Positions 1 to 26,450 of a stretch of 64,000 nucleotides of DNA are shown piece after piece; position 1 is the stretch's first letter; every line of letters begins with the position of its first letter. The translations under genes were made by a program, and so were the position numbers. Under the pieces are notes generated by a model. That model saw only the letters and a list, made by a program, of their open reading frames with translations, was not told the DNA's origin and made no database searches. Source of the stretch: Fistularia commersonii (lineage: Eukaryota; Chordata; Actinopteri; Syngnathiformes; Fistulariidae); NCBI GenBank assembly GCA_037954325.1, contig JBBMNZ010000030.1:5768501-5832500 (forward strand). The letters run 5' to 3'.

Positions 1-2182
1 TAAGGCTGTGCGTGATGTGTTTTTTGGCCGGGGTTCATCACATGCTGGGCGCCATGCTACGTCCACCGCTTTGATGAAAAACTGGCATCAGTCTTCCTCA
101 CACCTCCTGCGTTTTTTTTTTTTCTTTTTTTTTTTTTTTTCCAGAAATCAATGTCTGGAGCTCCCTTCAGTTTCACCATCTTTTTCATCCTCCCTCTTTA
201 ACCTCCCTTCAAACATGCACACACGCCCATTAGTGCACTGTTCCCATCCTCAAGCACAACCTTAATGTATTATGGTGTGATATTACAGTAGGTTGGAAAG
301 GGTGCGACCCCCTGCCACTTGCCCCGTCTGGGCCGTCTAATAAAGCCACCCCTGCTGTGGTCAGAGGCTTGTGAAGACCGATCACATTTCCATTTCAGTT
401 CCTTCTCGCTCACACACCTTCTCGCAGACCCACACAGCTATTAGTCTCCCTCTCTTGCTCTGTGCCTTTTGTCCAAACGGCTAGTGCGGCGATAAATGAA
501 GAATGGTGTGGCAGCTTTTAAGATCCGCCGCGATCAAAAGCTCAGAGGTGACGCTGTAAAACCTGAAAGAAGCAGAAACCAAGTTGATGCGTATTTGGCG
601 GCGAAACCGTGCACGTGCACCCATGTGAGAACGAGATTGTGCTTCTCCAGGCATCTGTTGCATCTTATTAGCAGCTTTTTGAATGAATTACCTGAATGGA
701 TTTGTCTGCCTCACGTTCATATATAAACATGCGTGCACACACACACACATACACACACACGCATGCAGACAATTCCATCCACCCTGATAATCCCTTTATC
801 TTGGCAGCTTTTCAACACACAAAGGTCGATGCCACTGAATAATGATGCGGTCGTATCCGCTTCCCCATTCTAATGCTATCTAACGCTCACCCTGTGATGA
901 TAATCGTCAACTCAAGGTGACGATGATGGAGACATTCGATGCATTCCTTCTTTCATTCATTTATCATTGAATCTAGTATTTTTGAATCAGACGTGTGTAT
1001 ACCTGTTGACGTGTCTGATGTGTTTCTGGAGTTTTAGAAGAAGCGATGCAGGTGATTTTTATCTTAAAATAATGTTGCAATACACAGATTCGCACACAGA
1101 CACTCTTTGTTTGTCCATTCACTTTGCAGCCCAGTCCATGCTCCTCCTCCTCAGACACCGAGTTCAACAGTTCACACCCCCTCCAAAAAAAAAGAAGAAG
1201 CCTCCTTTGGTGTTTTCTGAGAAGGTCACTTACAATGCAAGTGACAATCCCTGAAATCATTCCAACAATCCATTTCTTTTTTTTTTTCATGCTCCATGCT
1301 TCCATTTACGTATTTGAATGACATGCCCGGTTGGTTTGTTTAATCACAGAAAATTGCTCTGCAGTACAATTACTGAGCTTTGCTTTGTTTTAGCATTTTA
1401 TTATTAGCGCATTGACATTGATGGCATGGAGCTAATCAGTCTGAGACAGTGACAGAATGCATTTCGACACTAAGGAGGAGGGGTCGGCCAGGGGGCGGGA
1501 GGAGGGGGGGGGGGAACGAAAGTGCTTTGTCAGGAAGTACGGCACAAAAAACACGTCCACTCATTAAATTTAGATTTGATAGATAATTGCTTGCCAAGCA
1601 GTGTAGCAAGATTCAATGCATGGAGAAATTTTTATTTTTGCTTGTCATTTTTCTGTGGAAGTCGAAGGCGGTTTAAATACTGAGAATACACTTCCCCTTC
1701 AAGGGGGAAAGATTTTGTGAGGTAGAGTTTAAATAGATGGCTTTGTCGTGAAAGATACAAATAAATGATCACAAAAGGTAGGCGTGAAGGAGAAAAAGTG
1801 AAAACTGAAATTGAAGACGTTAAGTCGAGTGTGGTCTCCCCTTAAATTGTTTGTGCTAAACTCAGCCACAGAATCCAGCTTTAATAACTTAAATGCAAAA
1901 CAGGGTGCCGAAGAGCTGGCATGTCAGATAACTCGGTCGATGAAGCTGGGGAGGAGGAGGTAAAAGCCCGCTACTGGTGCAAAAGGATAAGAAAAGGGGC
2001 ACGGTTTGCTAAAATGACAATGTTTTATAGCAAGTAAAACACTAATCTTGTTTTTATGAGCATTTAAAAAGTTGCAGGACAAGCAACAAGCCTGGGGTTA
2101 TTCAGTGTCAATGAAGCTACTGTGTCTCTGCTCATCTTTGTGAGATATAGTAATTTCCGGCTGAGTTTTGTTTCTGTGTTTG

Positions 2183-2186
<4 letters not shown>

Positions 2187-2232
<46 letters not shown>
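2187..2232 (+). repeat. (TG)23 microsatellite
   Basis: An uninterrupted TG dinucleotide run. Confidence 0.98.
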
Positions 2233-2235
<3 letters not shown>

Positions 2236-3060
2236 CAACTGCAGGCCACTTAAGAGCTTACGGTCATCAGTGTCCTCGATGGCTGTGCAGAGGAAGACAG
2301 GAAATGTTTCTTTCCCACGGGAGTGTGTGACATTTACTCGAGGCAAATTGTGGCGGAACACACACGGCTGCGCAAATCTTGCCCACATGCCGCATACACA
2401 GTCTCCACGGACGAGCCGGTCTGCGGGGTCAGGGATCGGAAAAAAACCCCAGAGGAAAAGCAGGCTTTGTCATTTACAGTGAAGACGCACGACACATGTT
2501 GCTGCTTCCGTTGCTCTGCAGCTGGGACGGATTCAAGGGCGGAGGAAACGAGGGTGAAATTCTTGAAACCAGAGCTGACGGTTAACCACGAGGCCACCCT
2601 GCTTTCCTGCAATATTTTGTAAAATGTCGCTGCAAGAGACTTATTAAGAAGTAGTCGCATGCAAATATTGTGATGCACCCTGGAGAGCCAGGGTGGGTGA
2701 AGGTGTTAGCAAACAGATGCATGATAAAGTTTCAGTACTGGTTTCCATGTGCTAAGTTGCTTTTTTAACTCTGGATTTCTTGAATCAGGAAAAACCCGAG
2801 GGAGAGAATCGTTTATCAGCTTGGAGAAAAGGCTCCGTATTTTGTTTAAACAGTACGTTCCCCAGTGGGAGATCGATGCACTGCTTGCATTTATCTGGAA
2901 CCGGGGAGATAGATGAGGATATATGATGCTAATAATAATCTGTAATATGAGAGAGGAAGAAAACAGGGAGTTGGGATACATTATGCAGTTTCAATTTCAC
3001 CATTTAGAGAAGACAGATCAATTTGTCAAGCAAAATCCATTAACCTGTAAGATGGGCAGG

Positions 3061-3074
3061 GTTGCCATGGCAAC
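3061..3074. promoter_or_regulatory. perfect RFX X-box palindrome
   Basis: GTTGCCATGGCAAC is the exact two-half-site consensus for RFX transcription factors. It lies in a mixed AT-rich block (about 3000-3165) that looks like a regulatory element. Binding is inferred. Confidence 0.55.
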
Positions 3075-6000
3075 ACAAATTATGTCGCTTGTTTCTTGCT
3101 AGTTATGATGGCAACTAATTCAGCGCATGTATATTGAGGCTTTCCTATTCATGTATGCATGAATAATTGTGTTTAGGGTCTCAGAAGGGGCACTGCAGCC
3201 TGTAGGGAGTTGTATTTCATCAACCCTCCCCGGGGGGGGGGGGGCAGCTGTCTTCACGGCTTTTCTGCTTCTCTGCCTGTTTATTTCTCATAAGAGCCTT
3301 TCTCTTAATACTGCGATCCAGTCGTGTTGCTCAAATCTTCTCTTTCCCACCTGTGTTACGAGATCGTGTACATCTCAGTTATTCCTTTATCTCCCTCTCT
3401 TCATTTTCTACCCTCCTCGTCTTGGCCGCAGTCCCCTGTCGTTGGTGTCCCATCCCCCATGGCTCCTACCCCCAACATCCAAATGGCCCTCCGGTCAGGA
3501 CACAAGATGGTCAGCAGAGTGTGTATCATGTGCACGCCTGTTGTTTGTCTCCACTCGCTGAGTACCCTGTGGAGATCTGCGGCTGTATTTTTGTAACCAT
3601 GGTGAAATTCATAGCAAATGAATTGCTAAAGAGATCTTCTATAATTTACTCAACTCTGTGATTGCATACATTAAGTCAGCAATGCAGATACGGAGCCTCA
3701 GCCCGTGTTCATCCGCCAGAACAGGAAAAACACGTGACCTCGTGACTGTGGGTGCCGGATGGACCGGCTGGAGTACTTCTGTAACCGCTGATATCATGAG
3801 ATTTCCTTGAGGGTTTTTCTGAGGATGTTGTAAGATCGCAGAAACATCCAGCAGGTCTGCAGACGGATGTGACAGAAGGGGCTGCTGCGACTCCCGATAA
3901 CAATCCTGTACCTTTTTGACGGGCGAAGAAAACTACCTCCGAAAGCAAGTCACAACTCGAGGGGGCACAGAATGCCCGATCTATTTTGGACTTTTGAAGC
4001 CGGTGCTGCTATCTTGAAATCTTTAAGAAATAAATCACTGGCAGTTGTTATCAATATTTCAAATGAAATGCTTCGCATTTAATATCCTGACATTGAGTTT
4101 TAGAATCCTGACTTTACAACCCACAATCAATCAGGTATAATTAGTGTTTGACTGAATGCCCGCTGGAAAAGTATACGTGACAAACTGACTGTAAATTATG
4201 CAAATTAAAACTATCGATCTTTGAAGATTTCATACTAGTTGACTCCCCACTCTGTCTATGAAAGTTCAGCAGCAGCCGATTGCTTGGAAATTGGTTTTGG
4301 TGATTTATTATTTGGGATCTAGAACAGTTGAATATCTCTAGGTTCTGTTTCTGATTGACACAAAGCTGAGGGGGAGTTGGCAGAGGCCCGAGCGTGGGGG
4401 GGACACTTGAAAAGCTTCAAATGGACTGCTTTATCTCATTTTCGACAGTTCCACAGATGGCAACATAAGAAACTGGCACTGGAAAAAAAATATCCGTAAA
4501 CCAAAGGTGCTGAGTGATGGAGATACGAAATATTACCACTCCTTATTGATCTCATTCTTAAAACTAGCCTATGGTAATATGACTCTAAATGACCTTTGCT
4601 CATCCCGTCTTTGCCAAATTTTCCCAAGTTGGGCCAAGTTTTGGATCCCATGGAACCTTCGGGAAGGTCGGGAGACTTGGAGCGTCCAAGTGCTGCTGAC
4701 AGATATGGAGACACTTGATAATCAGTCAGTTTTCCTGTTGCTCTTATGGTTTGCATTTGCAGAAATCCATGCAAAGGTTACTGTTCTCGTGACTGTACCA
4801 ACACCCTCCCATCCCGGAGATGTGTTGCAGAACAGCGGGTGGAATTACAAGTTTCATGTTAAAAAAAACACAACCTCACTGATTGCTTAAACGATTCTAT
4901 GTTGGAGCATTGAAGTTGGAGATCAAATGGATACCCGGAGTTATTGATAGATACAGTATATTTGCAGACAATCTGCAGAGTGGGGAGCATTCTCATGAAA
5001 AATACACAGTGCATGTCCTCAGCTTTTCACTGAAATTTGACACCGTACCAAGAATCCTGTTCTATCAGCCAAAAAAATGCACGGACTGGTCTAACGCTGA
5101 CGCAAGAAGAATCGTCACTTCCTCGCTCTCCCAACTACTTGCTTGGTTCTCTATCGCTGCAAGGCTTCCCTGAAGACATCTGATACATTTTCACCACTAA
5201 AACCGGGAGATTTATTATCGTAGCGCTGCCCTCGGCTCTGAGAAGCTTCCCGGGGCTCAGTTGTCAGCAGCCACCCAGCTGTAAACCCTCACCATCAAAA
5301 TACACCAGTGCTTTTTCTGCAAAGAGAAGAAGCTACCGCACACACACTCGCACTCACACATGGCACTGCCTGCGGCGTCAGGTTGGGCCTCAACATTTAG
5401 AGCGGAGGGGCTCAGGTTGGATTCCTGGCTGTTGGGCTGGGGGCTCTTGCATGCCTTAGTGAGGATTGTGTTTGGTCTCTGGCCTGTGCGGACGTGTGTG
5501 TTTGTGTGTATACAGCTGGTTGAAGCCAGAATTTGGACTCCTGCCTTTAATTCCCCAAATGCATTCCTTTTCAAATGGCTTTTCCAGTCGGTTATTTTCT
5601 ATGGCAAGGAACAGAAGACAGCCACACTTATTGTGTCTCTTCCAAGCCTTCTGTTTTCTTTCATCAAAGCCTGAAAGCGCGAGGAGTGAAGGAGTAACCG
5701 CGCTGAGAGAATACAGGAATACAGTTGTGGTCCTTGGCTCCCTGTTGCGTATCACATGGTGTATCTGTGTGGAGTTTCCACGGTGAAAAACACAGTTTTT
5801 TTTGTAGTTTTTTGTGTGTGTGTGGCGCATTCATCGAGAATGAAGTGAGTCTTCACAGGAGAGGATGGATGTTTTACATATTTCCCTCTCAGGAGGGAGC
5901 GATAGTATTTCAGAAATGTTCTCCAGAGATGGAGCTTTTATCGCACTAACAGGTTCTTCATTCCAGCTTTAGAGGAGATGGCGTAAGATCCGTTACGGAA

Positions 6001-6992
6001 GTCTGGGAGAGATACACAAAAAGTAGCAATAAACGCAATTCATGCATATTTATGCTACTTGAACATTATTAACATGATATTGGACATTTTAATGTGATCA
6101 CTTCTCTCTTTGACTAATAGATGCTCCTTAATCATAAAGTTTTACAAGCTTTAAAAGTCAGTAAAACTGTGCATGATTGTCAAATTGATTGCACCGGTAT
6201 TTCACGGCTTGTAGTTGCAGATGCTGCTGCTGCTACTACTGTAAATCAATATAGTTTTTAAAATAACCCTGGATTTTATTTACTTTCATCATTAATTCCA
6301 ACCGGCATGTCTGGGATGTTTTCAGATTTGGTCTTAATTTCATGCGCTGCATCAGCAAAGCTTTAAAATACTCTTTAAATATTCATTACCGTTATATGAA
6401 AGACCAGCGCTCAGAGCCGAAGGCAGAGGATTCGCGACGCAGGTGCCGTACAAAGTGATGCAAGGAGGAAGCCGAATTTACAGGTAGCAGCAGAGCCAAA
6501 GTGTCGTGTGTGACGTTGGCACGTGCGGCGCGATGGGCCGGTTTGATCGGCCGATCGTCAGCTGTTACCACGGGGATGCGAGCTGAGCTGACGATGGGAG
6601 AATTCATTTTTTTCCCCTTGTAAACAGCAGCTGATAAAATAATCCTTCCTCAAGCAAGCTCACACAAGGTCAATGTTTTTTTTTTCGGGAGGTTTTTCAT
6701 CCACACACTATTTGCAGTTGGACGGTTGCTGTGTATTTATTGCAATCTCGGTACTCTTTACAATGTTAGTTTCAGTTTCGCAGTGGAAATATGGGCATAC
6801 TAAACAATGTTCATTTATACATGGAAGTTAGCATGTCTGATTTTGTTCCACCATTGTCATCACTCAGCCCGACAGCCCCACACACTCACATACCACCTGC
6901 AGCTTGATCATCATCTGTGAGTTGCAAAAGATTTTGATTTTTTTTTTTTTCCCCTCCACCACAATAAATAGCACTGATGGATAGAAGGGAAT

Positions 6993-7006
6993 GTTGCCAT
7001 GGCGAC
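6993..7006. promoter_or_regulatory. RFX X-box palindrome, one mismatch
   Basis: GTTGCCATGGCGAC differs from the RFX palindrome at one base, 3.9 kb from the perfect copy at 3061. Confidence 0.45.
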
Positions 7007-7844
7007 GCTGTGCCGTGGCAGCCGGTAATTATTCTGGTTTAAGTGCCATCAGAGACACACACGGGCTGGGACGCGATGTAAGACAGTAGCACCTGGATGC
7101 GAGTCGCCTCCCAGACGGGGGGAAACTGTCAGGAGTGACGAGATTTAAGGCAGACGCCGTGTAGAATGTGGTAGCGAAGGTCAAAATCCACGGCCTTAAA
7201 TGTGTGTGTTTCAATATCAATTCAGATTCAGGACATGGGAGTCACGAACTCATGCTAACACACACACTGCTTTGCCGGCTTTGTGGATGTATTTGTCTTA
7301 ATTAAGGGGAAATCATGAGTTACACAATGTGATTCAGGGATGATGTCATCTGGTTATTATCCTCTCTGTTACACCGGATGACTGGTCAATAAAGTTAATT
7401 GAGGATGGTGATCATTTGACATGGCTGAACGTGTGTGTGTGTTATTATTTTAGATCATGTGAGTTCAACAGATAATTAAACATGCACTTTCTCAATGACT
7501 TTAAGGTGACACTTGTGCTTGAATGTATCACACCTATTACAGTTAATATTTTATATTTATCAATATCCTCCATCCCCATGTATGTGTGTGCGCAGTTGTA
7601 TCTTGCGTTAGCCTGAGAGGTTGCGTCTTATTGTCTAGTACGAATTTGTAAGTCTTAAATCTGCGCAAACATACTCCTGGCTTTTTTCAGCAAACCCACC
7701 CCACATGTGTTCACACACTCCCACACCTGCACACAATCGCGCACGCAAACACGTACCCTCCTGCCAAGGATAATACTCAGCTCAGTGCGTTACTTTCACC
7801 AAGCAATAATCCCCCCCTTCTTCTTTTTATCTGCTCTCTTCCAG

Positions 7845-7880
7845 GCAAAGCCAACCTGACTAATCATCCAAAGTGTCAAG
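7845..7880 (+). other. pag1: candidate 36-nt pag1 5' UTR exon
   Basis: A long pyrimidine tract (7810-7843) ending in ccag precedes 7845, and a full GTGAGT donor follows at 7881. The 36 bases contain no ATG, as expected for a leader exon spliced to the next acceptor at 9876. This is inferred from splice signals only. It could be a chance pair, but both sites are strong and it is the best exon-like segment upstream of the start codon. Confidence 0.5.
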
Positions 7881-9875
7881 GTGAGTCTGTGTTTCCACTA
7901 TTTAAACTACAACAAACACCGACCAGCCATCGAAAAAAAAAACATAAAACAAAAAACCCAACAGCATTCTTTCGAAGAATTCTAATGGGGCATCCGTGGC
8001 TTGGCAGGACCCTATCGTCCTGACTCACGTCGGCGTCGAGACACATCGGAAAGTCTCCCTCACCCCCTGTCATGCATTGCCTTTCCACACCAGAGAAAAG
8101 GCTAAATAGTATTTTTGCCGCCGTGTGCCGATCGCCAGGTCAGCAGTTGTCTTGTTGTCTAATCGAAAGGAGAAGGCAGCCCTAAAGAGAGAAGGGAGAG
8201 AAAGCACACCAGACTTTTCTGTTATTTATTATTATAATTTCATTTATTTTGTTAGTCGCTTGACATCTTTGCTTGTCACTCGTTGTCTCCTCTCCCCTCA
8301 TCTCTTTATCCTTCTGCCGTAAACACCGCAGTGCAATCACACAGTCCAACCCAGCTCTCCATATTTATTTGTCAGATGACTTTTTTTTTCGAAGCTCAGA
8401 GAGCACCTTTTAAGCTCGTCCCCGCCGAGGCTCCAAAAATCCGCAACTCGCCGCACAGCGCTATAAATCACCGGCGATAACATCAGGGGTTCCATCAGTT
8501 CTGCGAAACTCAACTTTGTCTGTTAGACAGAGACGTGATGAGGGTGCTTATGCTGTGCGCAGAGCCCAGACACCAGTTGTGGCGTCTTCACTGTGAGGGT
8601 CCACTGCAGCAGACTGAGATCACTTTCTGCACTGCAGTCTGACTCTGCGTTTGGCTGCTATCTGCTGGTTATCTCTGGCAACTGCATGCAAAATCCTTCG
8701 CGCTGACATTTTTGAGTCACATTGAGCGAGTCGATGCCACATAAATTCACCAGCGAAGAACATTTCCAGTATAATTTTACAAAAAATTTACCAAAGAGTG
8801 AATGGTGGAGGTAGACGCTGCATAGACGCAGAATAGGTTTCTCGCTGTTTTGAGATTTGAATGCAAAAAAAGGAAAAATAGATTTATAAAAGACATAGCA
8901 AGAAAGAGAATATTCTGTATTGGCGCATTAAACGCAGGTGTTAAAAACTTAAACATCTCAATGTTGGACCAAAAGTACTGGCTTTTCACCTGAGGTGGAT
9001 CAGAATTCATTGTTTCGTAGGGGGGAAAAAATCATTGACCCCAATGATATATTTCTCTCCTTCAGAATGAAATGAATTCAAGCAGTTTATTGTCCTTCGT
9101 AGGCCACCGAGGTGAATCGGATCTGCCGCTTTTCATTTCGCACTATGCAGCCCGGTGTGGTGACTCCACAGGTCCACAATGTCTGGGGGTTCAGGAGTCA
9201 CTCCTCTCATTAATCGCTATCTTCCATCTCTGACCTTTCGGGCGGCTAAGGGAAGATAGCGATGATGGAGGAAAAAAAAAAAAAAAACGTATTCAGCAGC
9301 CCATTGAACCGAATGAAATGTGTGTAACCCCACGGCAAGATGAGGAACAGCTTATTTCCAGCTCTTGCTGATTGTACAGTCAGATCTCTGTCGATTTAAG
9401 GCGATAAGTCTGAAGATTTTCAGCTCGCCGTTGATGTTTTGATGGTTTTTGATTGTTGTGATTAAAATTTAAATAGAATTCTGACTTTTAGCTGGGGGTC
9501 TTGTACACCAAATTATTATGTTGTTAATTTGCCTTTTTATAAATGGGATGCACAGCGCACGCTCCTGGGCTGAAGCTGCTGTTCTGCAACTGTTTTGCAG
9601 CTCAGCTCTTGTGTGCTCAGTTAAGCTGACTTTGTCCTTCCGTAAACTGTGTTTATCCTCAATCAACAAGAGTCACTGTGGGTCCAGCGGAAACAAAGAT
9701 TCTTCCACCACATATTTAATCTCAGAGTGAAGTCATATGCGATAGGGTCTTAACACCGGCTCTGTCGGCTAAAACCTGTTTGCGTCTTTTCATTAGAAAT
9801 ACATAGATCAATTTTTTTTTCATTTTATTATACTTTGCATTGACGTGTCTTATCTTTTCCCTCGCATTTCCTCAG
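7881..9875 (+). other. pag1: pag1 intron before first coding exon
   Basis: Unique noncoding sequence with a poly-A run at 9272-9287. An imperfect inverted pair (TCGCTATCTTCC near 9215 and GGAAGATAGCGA near 9251) could form a short hairpin. Nothing coding is seen. Confidence 0.5.
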
Positions 9876-9919
9876 GCGGTGCAGGTCCCATGTGCTCTCC
9901 TGCCACAGTGTGATGCGTC

Positions 9920-23190
<13,271 letters not shown>

Positions 23191-25680
23191 GTCTCATATC
23201 TCCACCTGGTCAAGAAGAAGCCTCCCCCTCTGCAACGCCTACGTCACTGCAGTGCTTTGGACTTGCATGACTTGGCGTAACATTAGCAACGACTCAGCAC
23301 TCGCCACGGCGCTCATCATGGATGCATGAGTGTCCTCACAGCTTGGGTACAGATAATCATCGTAACTTGACTCCTTTAATTTATAAAAGCAGGGTGCATG
23401 TCATTGGTACTAATAGCCCGTAATTACAATATTACCCAAAGGTCCTTCCTCATTTGTAGTTTAAGGGACGCGCAGAGTTTCTGTGATATTGACCCGTTTG
23501 CCATGATCCCTTTCACAGATTTAGACAATTCCGGAATGCTCTGGCGTACATGCTGTGACTTATCCGTTCACTTTGTTATGAAATAATGACGTGAGATCAA
23601 GAGATCGTGTACATTTGAAAACTCACTAAAAAACGTTGGGTGCCGGAATTGCACGCAGTGAGTAGAGGTTCACAAGGGTTGAAAAAAAAAAAATCAGCTC
23701 ACCAGGACAATTAACTGTGACATATACATCAAAATAATGGTGATGTAACAACATAACTGTGCTACTTCTTGCGAAATAGGAATACTTTAAAAGTACAAGA
23801 GGATGTGCAGAAAAACTTTCAAACTCTTGTTTTCTTTAAGGGGTCTGGTCTCATCTAGCAAACCAGCAGGAAGGTATGTTAGATGGGACTGATAAGCGAT
23901 TGCATCCTGTGTCCCTGTATTGCTGTAAAAAGAGATCATGGCCAATTTCCCAAGGAATTAGTGTGTCTCCGTAATCCTACAGGAGCATGCACTTTGAATT
24001 TATCAGTAACCTCAGTTGATCTCGCACATATAGTATCTATGGCACAACACTTGATTGTGAAAAATGTCAGATCCACAAATATCTGATAATGGCGACACAC
24101 ATGCGTCATATCAAGGCAAGTGTTGAGGACACTGTCAGTGCCTGTGATTAAAACATTAAAAAAAAAAACCCAAGAATTTAGTGCCATATTATCACAAAAT
24201 ATACAGACTTGTGACGGTAACAGTGTTGTATCCCCTGTGCAGCTGCTAGTGACAGTGTCTCAATTGTACCTGCCGTTAGAAATGTGTGTAATTCTCTGAG
24301 AACAATGGTAACTTCTGCACACTAGCTACTATTCACCATGAATAAAAGAGGAAACCGTGAGAAAGGCCAGTTCTGCAGATCCACAGGCCGAGCCCCAAGC
24401 TCGGCCAAACAATACGTCCCAAAAGCATTTGTAGATGTTTTATAGTCCATGTCAACCTTTTTTTTTTTTTTTTGAGGAAATTCCTATTTATTTAGAGATG
24501 CATATTGGTGTCCTGTGAAATGTTCCAGAGTGGGTCTGTGAGGGAAACGTACTTAGGATTTTGTTGAAGTTTCTCGAATTTTTACGAAGCATCTCAAAGG
24601 GATTTGTGAGAGCGAGACTTTTTGAAGGTACGCATACCCATGACCTTGTGAGGAAAGAAAAAAAAAATACTGTTAGCAGTTGTGTTGATTTTATGACTGA
24701 CCTTTTGTGTCTCACATTTGGTGAGGGCACACACACACACAAAGATAAACAGATGAAATATTGTGAAATAAAACAAGAAAATGTTCAGATTTGTTTTCCA
24801 AAACAGATAGACTTTTACACAATCAATATTATTTCTGTTTTGAACATGAATTTCAAAGTTTCCTAAACATGGTCTTGTAAATGTCTTTAATATTTTCAAG
24901 GTAATTTGAATGATAATTTGTTTTTAAATGAACCCCCTCTGCTTTTACTTGTTTTTTTTTTTCCATCATCTATTTCTGGCTACGACCCGCAGGAGAATAG
25001 GTCAGCTCATAAGATTCTTCATTTTTTGTTTTTCTTGTATTCTGCTGATCTCGGTACAGCCGTGATTCGAAAGCACAAGGATTCATATTAAGGTACTGCG
25101 ATTAAATGTAGTTTGTCGGAAGTGTTCCCATTCCAGCGACGTCTGTGCACAATTTCAATATGTAACGCTTTGTAATACATTAGTCGCACAATAAGTCCAT
25201 ATCCCTTTGTAGCTTGTAATAACGACATGCCAATCGAGGCTTGTATATAGTTAGAGCACTATTTTAACCAACTCTTACTCGCTGGAAGTTTTATGTAAGC
25301 CTTTACTTATTTGTACAATGTCCAGAGTGGTATCATTTGAATATGAGTCTGTTAAGAGCACTGATGTATGTTAGCCTTATATAAAAGAAACTTTGTTGTG
25401 CGATGCTTTTTACCTTGTATTGTCACTCAAAGTTGTCGTGTAGCTTTTTAGTTCTGACATGTTGTAACCAATCAAATGTGAAAAAAATGGTACATTTTGT
25501 TGGTACATGCATTCAAAGAAATACAGCGCGTGGTACTTACTTATTTAAAGATGGAGCAGCTGTCTGAATACTATTGTTTGTTTTGAAATGACAGTGCTTT
25601 TTTTTTTGTTCTTGCTGTAAATACTGGATGTAATTCAGCACTGGCGTATTTTGTCTCCTACGCAGAATAACCCACCCACG
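23191..25680 (+). other. pag1: pag1 3' UTR (3' end uncertain)
   Basis: This noncoding sequence directly follows the pag1 stop. AATAAA hexamers occur at 24341-24346 and 24767-24772. The AT-rich block at about 25090-25650 looks like distal vertebrate 3' UTR, and ATTAAA at 25761-25766 is a possible later signal. Mammalian PAG1 has a long 3' UTR of several kb. The real end needs transcript data. Confidence 0.45.
24341..24346 (+). terminator. pag1: candidate polyadenylation signal AATAAA (proximal)
   Basis: A canonical hexamer about 1.15 kb after the pag1 stop. It is the nearest one in the sense direction. A second copy is at 24767-24772. Confidence 0.4.
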
Positions 25681-26229
25681 TCAAAAATAATCCAGCGTTA
25701 CTCGTCGGCTTCATGATAAACGCAGGAGGTTTTTGGTCTTTCTTGCCCGCACTGACTGCCATTAAATCAATGATAACAAACATTTTGGCCGTTATCTACC
25801 AGCTATGCTAAAGCAAAATTGATTAGTAAATGTGTTTCAGTCTCTGAACAGTGCTTGGTAAAATGAAACAATTCACCTTTTCAATCATGATTATCAGCGG
25901 AAGCCTGTACCATACAAGATTTTTAGAGATATCCGGGGTAAAAACTTCAGATATTGCAAGTTTGGCTGATACATTAGCCACATTCCATTGTCGAGCTAAA
26001 GCTAATTTACACGTGATACTGTTGCACAGTCCGTGAAAGATGTCGGGCTGGCTGTACTTTTTTTATTCAGCCTTAAAATCCTATATTGACAAGAATTCCA
26101 ACTTAGAGAGACTGTATAATGCCATGACATGGGAAAATGACTATCAGGACGTTTGGAAGATGTTTGATTTTGGTTGGGTTGCAACAAATATTAAAAAGTC
26201 ACAATATCAACGTTGGGTGTCGTCAATAT

Positions 26230-26450
26230 TTTAAGCTATCGGCCGCGAATGGACATGTTGAGCTGGGCCTCGTGTAACTGAATCAAGGTAGGTGCCTGAA
26301 TGTAAATGTGATCAATCGATCGGACGTTTCACATCCCGACATTAGTCTATCGGTCAAACCGCCATATCAGCTCACACAAATTATTTCGTGAAAGGCTGAT
26401 ATCGACCAATAAAATCAACCGATATCGGTCGGGCTCTATCACCCGTGCCA
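26230..26450 (-). mobile_element. degenerate hAT-like repeat fragment
   Basis: The right end reads ATATCGGTCGGGCTCTA, whose reverse complement TAGAGCCCGACCGATAT resembles a common fish repeat terminus. Internal ATCGG/CCGATA motifs repeat. The left end is unclear and the family is from memory only. Confidence 0.4.

Larger units (their letters stand above)
1..7844. other. noncoding region upstream of or in 5' introns of pag1
   Basis: No supported exon was found. Contents: poly-T (112-140), a (TG)n array (2187-2232), RFX palindromes (3061, 6993) and AT-rich unique sequence. A CpG-richer patch at 6395-6600 has a possible donor (ttacag/gtagca near 6482) and could be a first exon, but no promoter is evident. 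Small open frames here look like chance. Confidence 0.5.

Noticed and set aside
4507..4890. 127-codon + strand frame with a 112-codon frame opposite
   Set aside because: No recognisable domain, no splice context and ordinary intron-like composition. Probably chance.
6392..6607. CpG-richer patch as a pag1 promoter or first exon
   Set aside because: Only modest CpG enrichment over about 200 bases and one possible donor; no core promoter signal, so it was left as a note.
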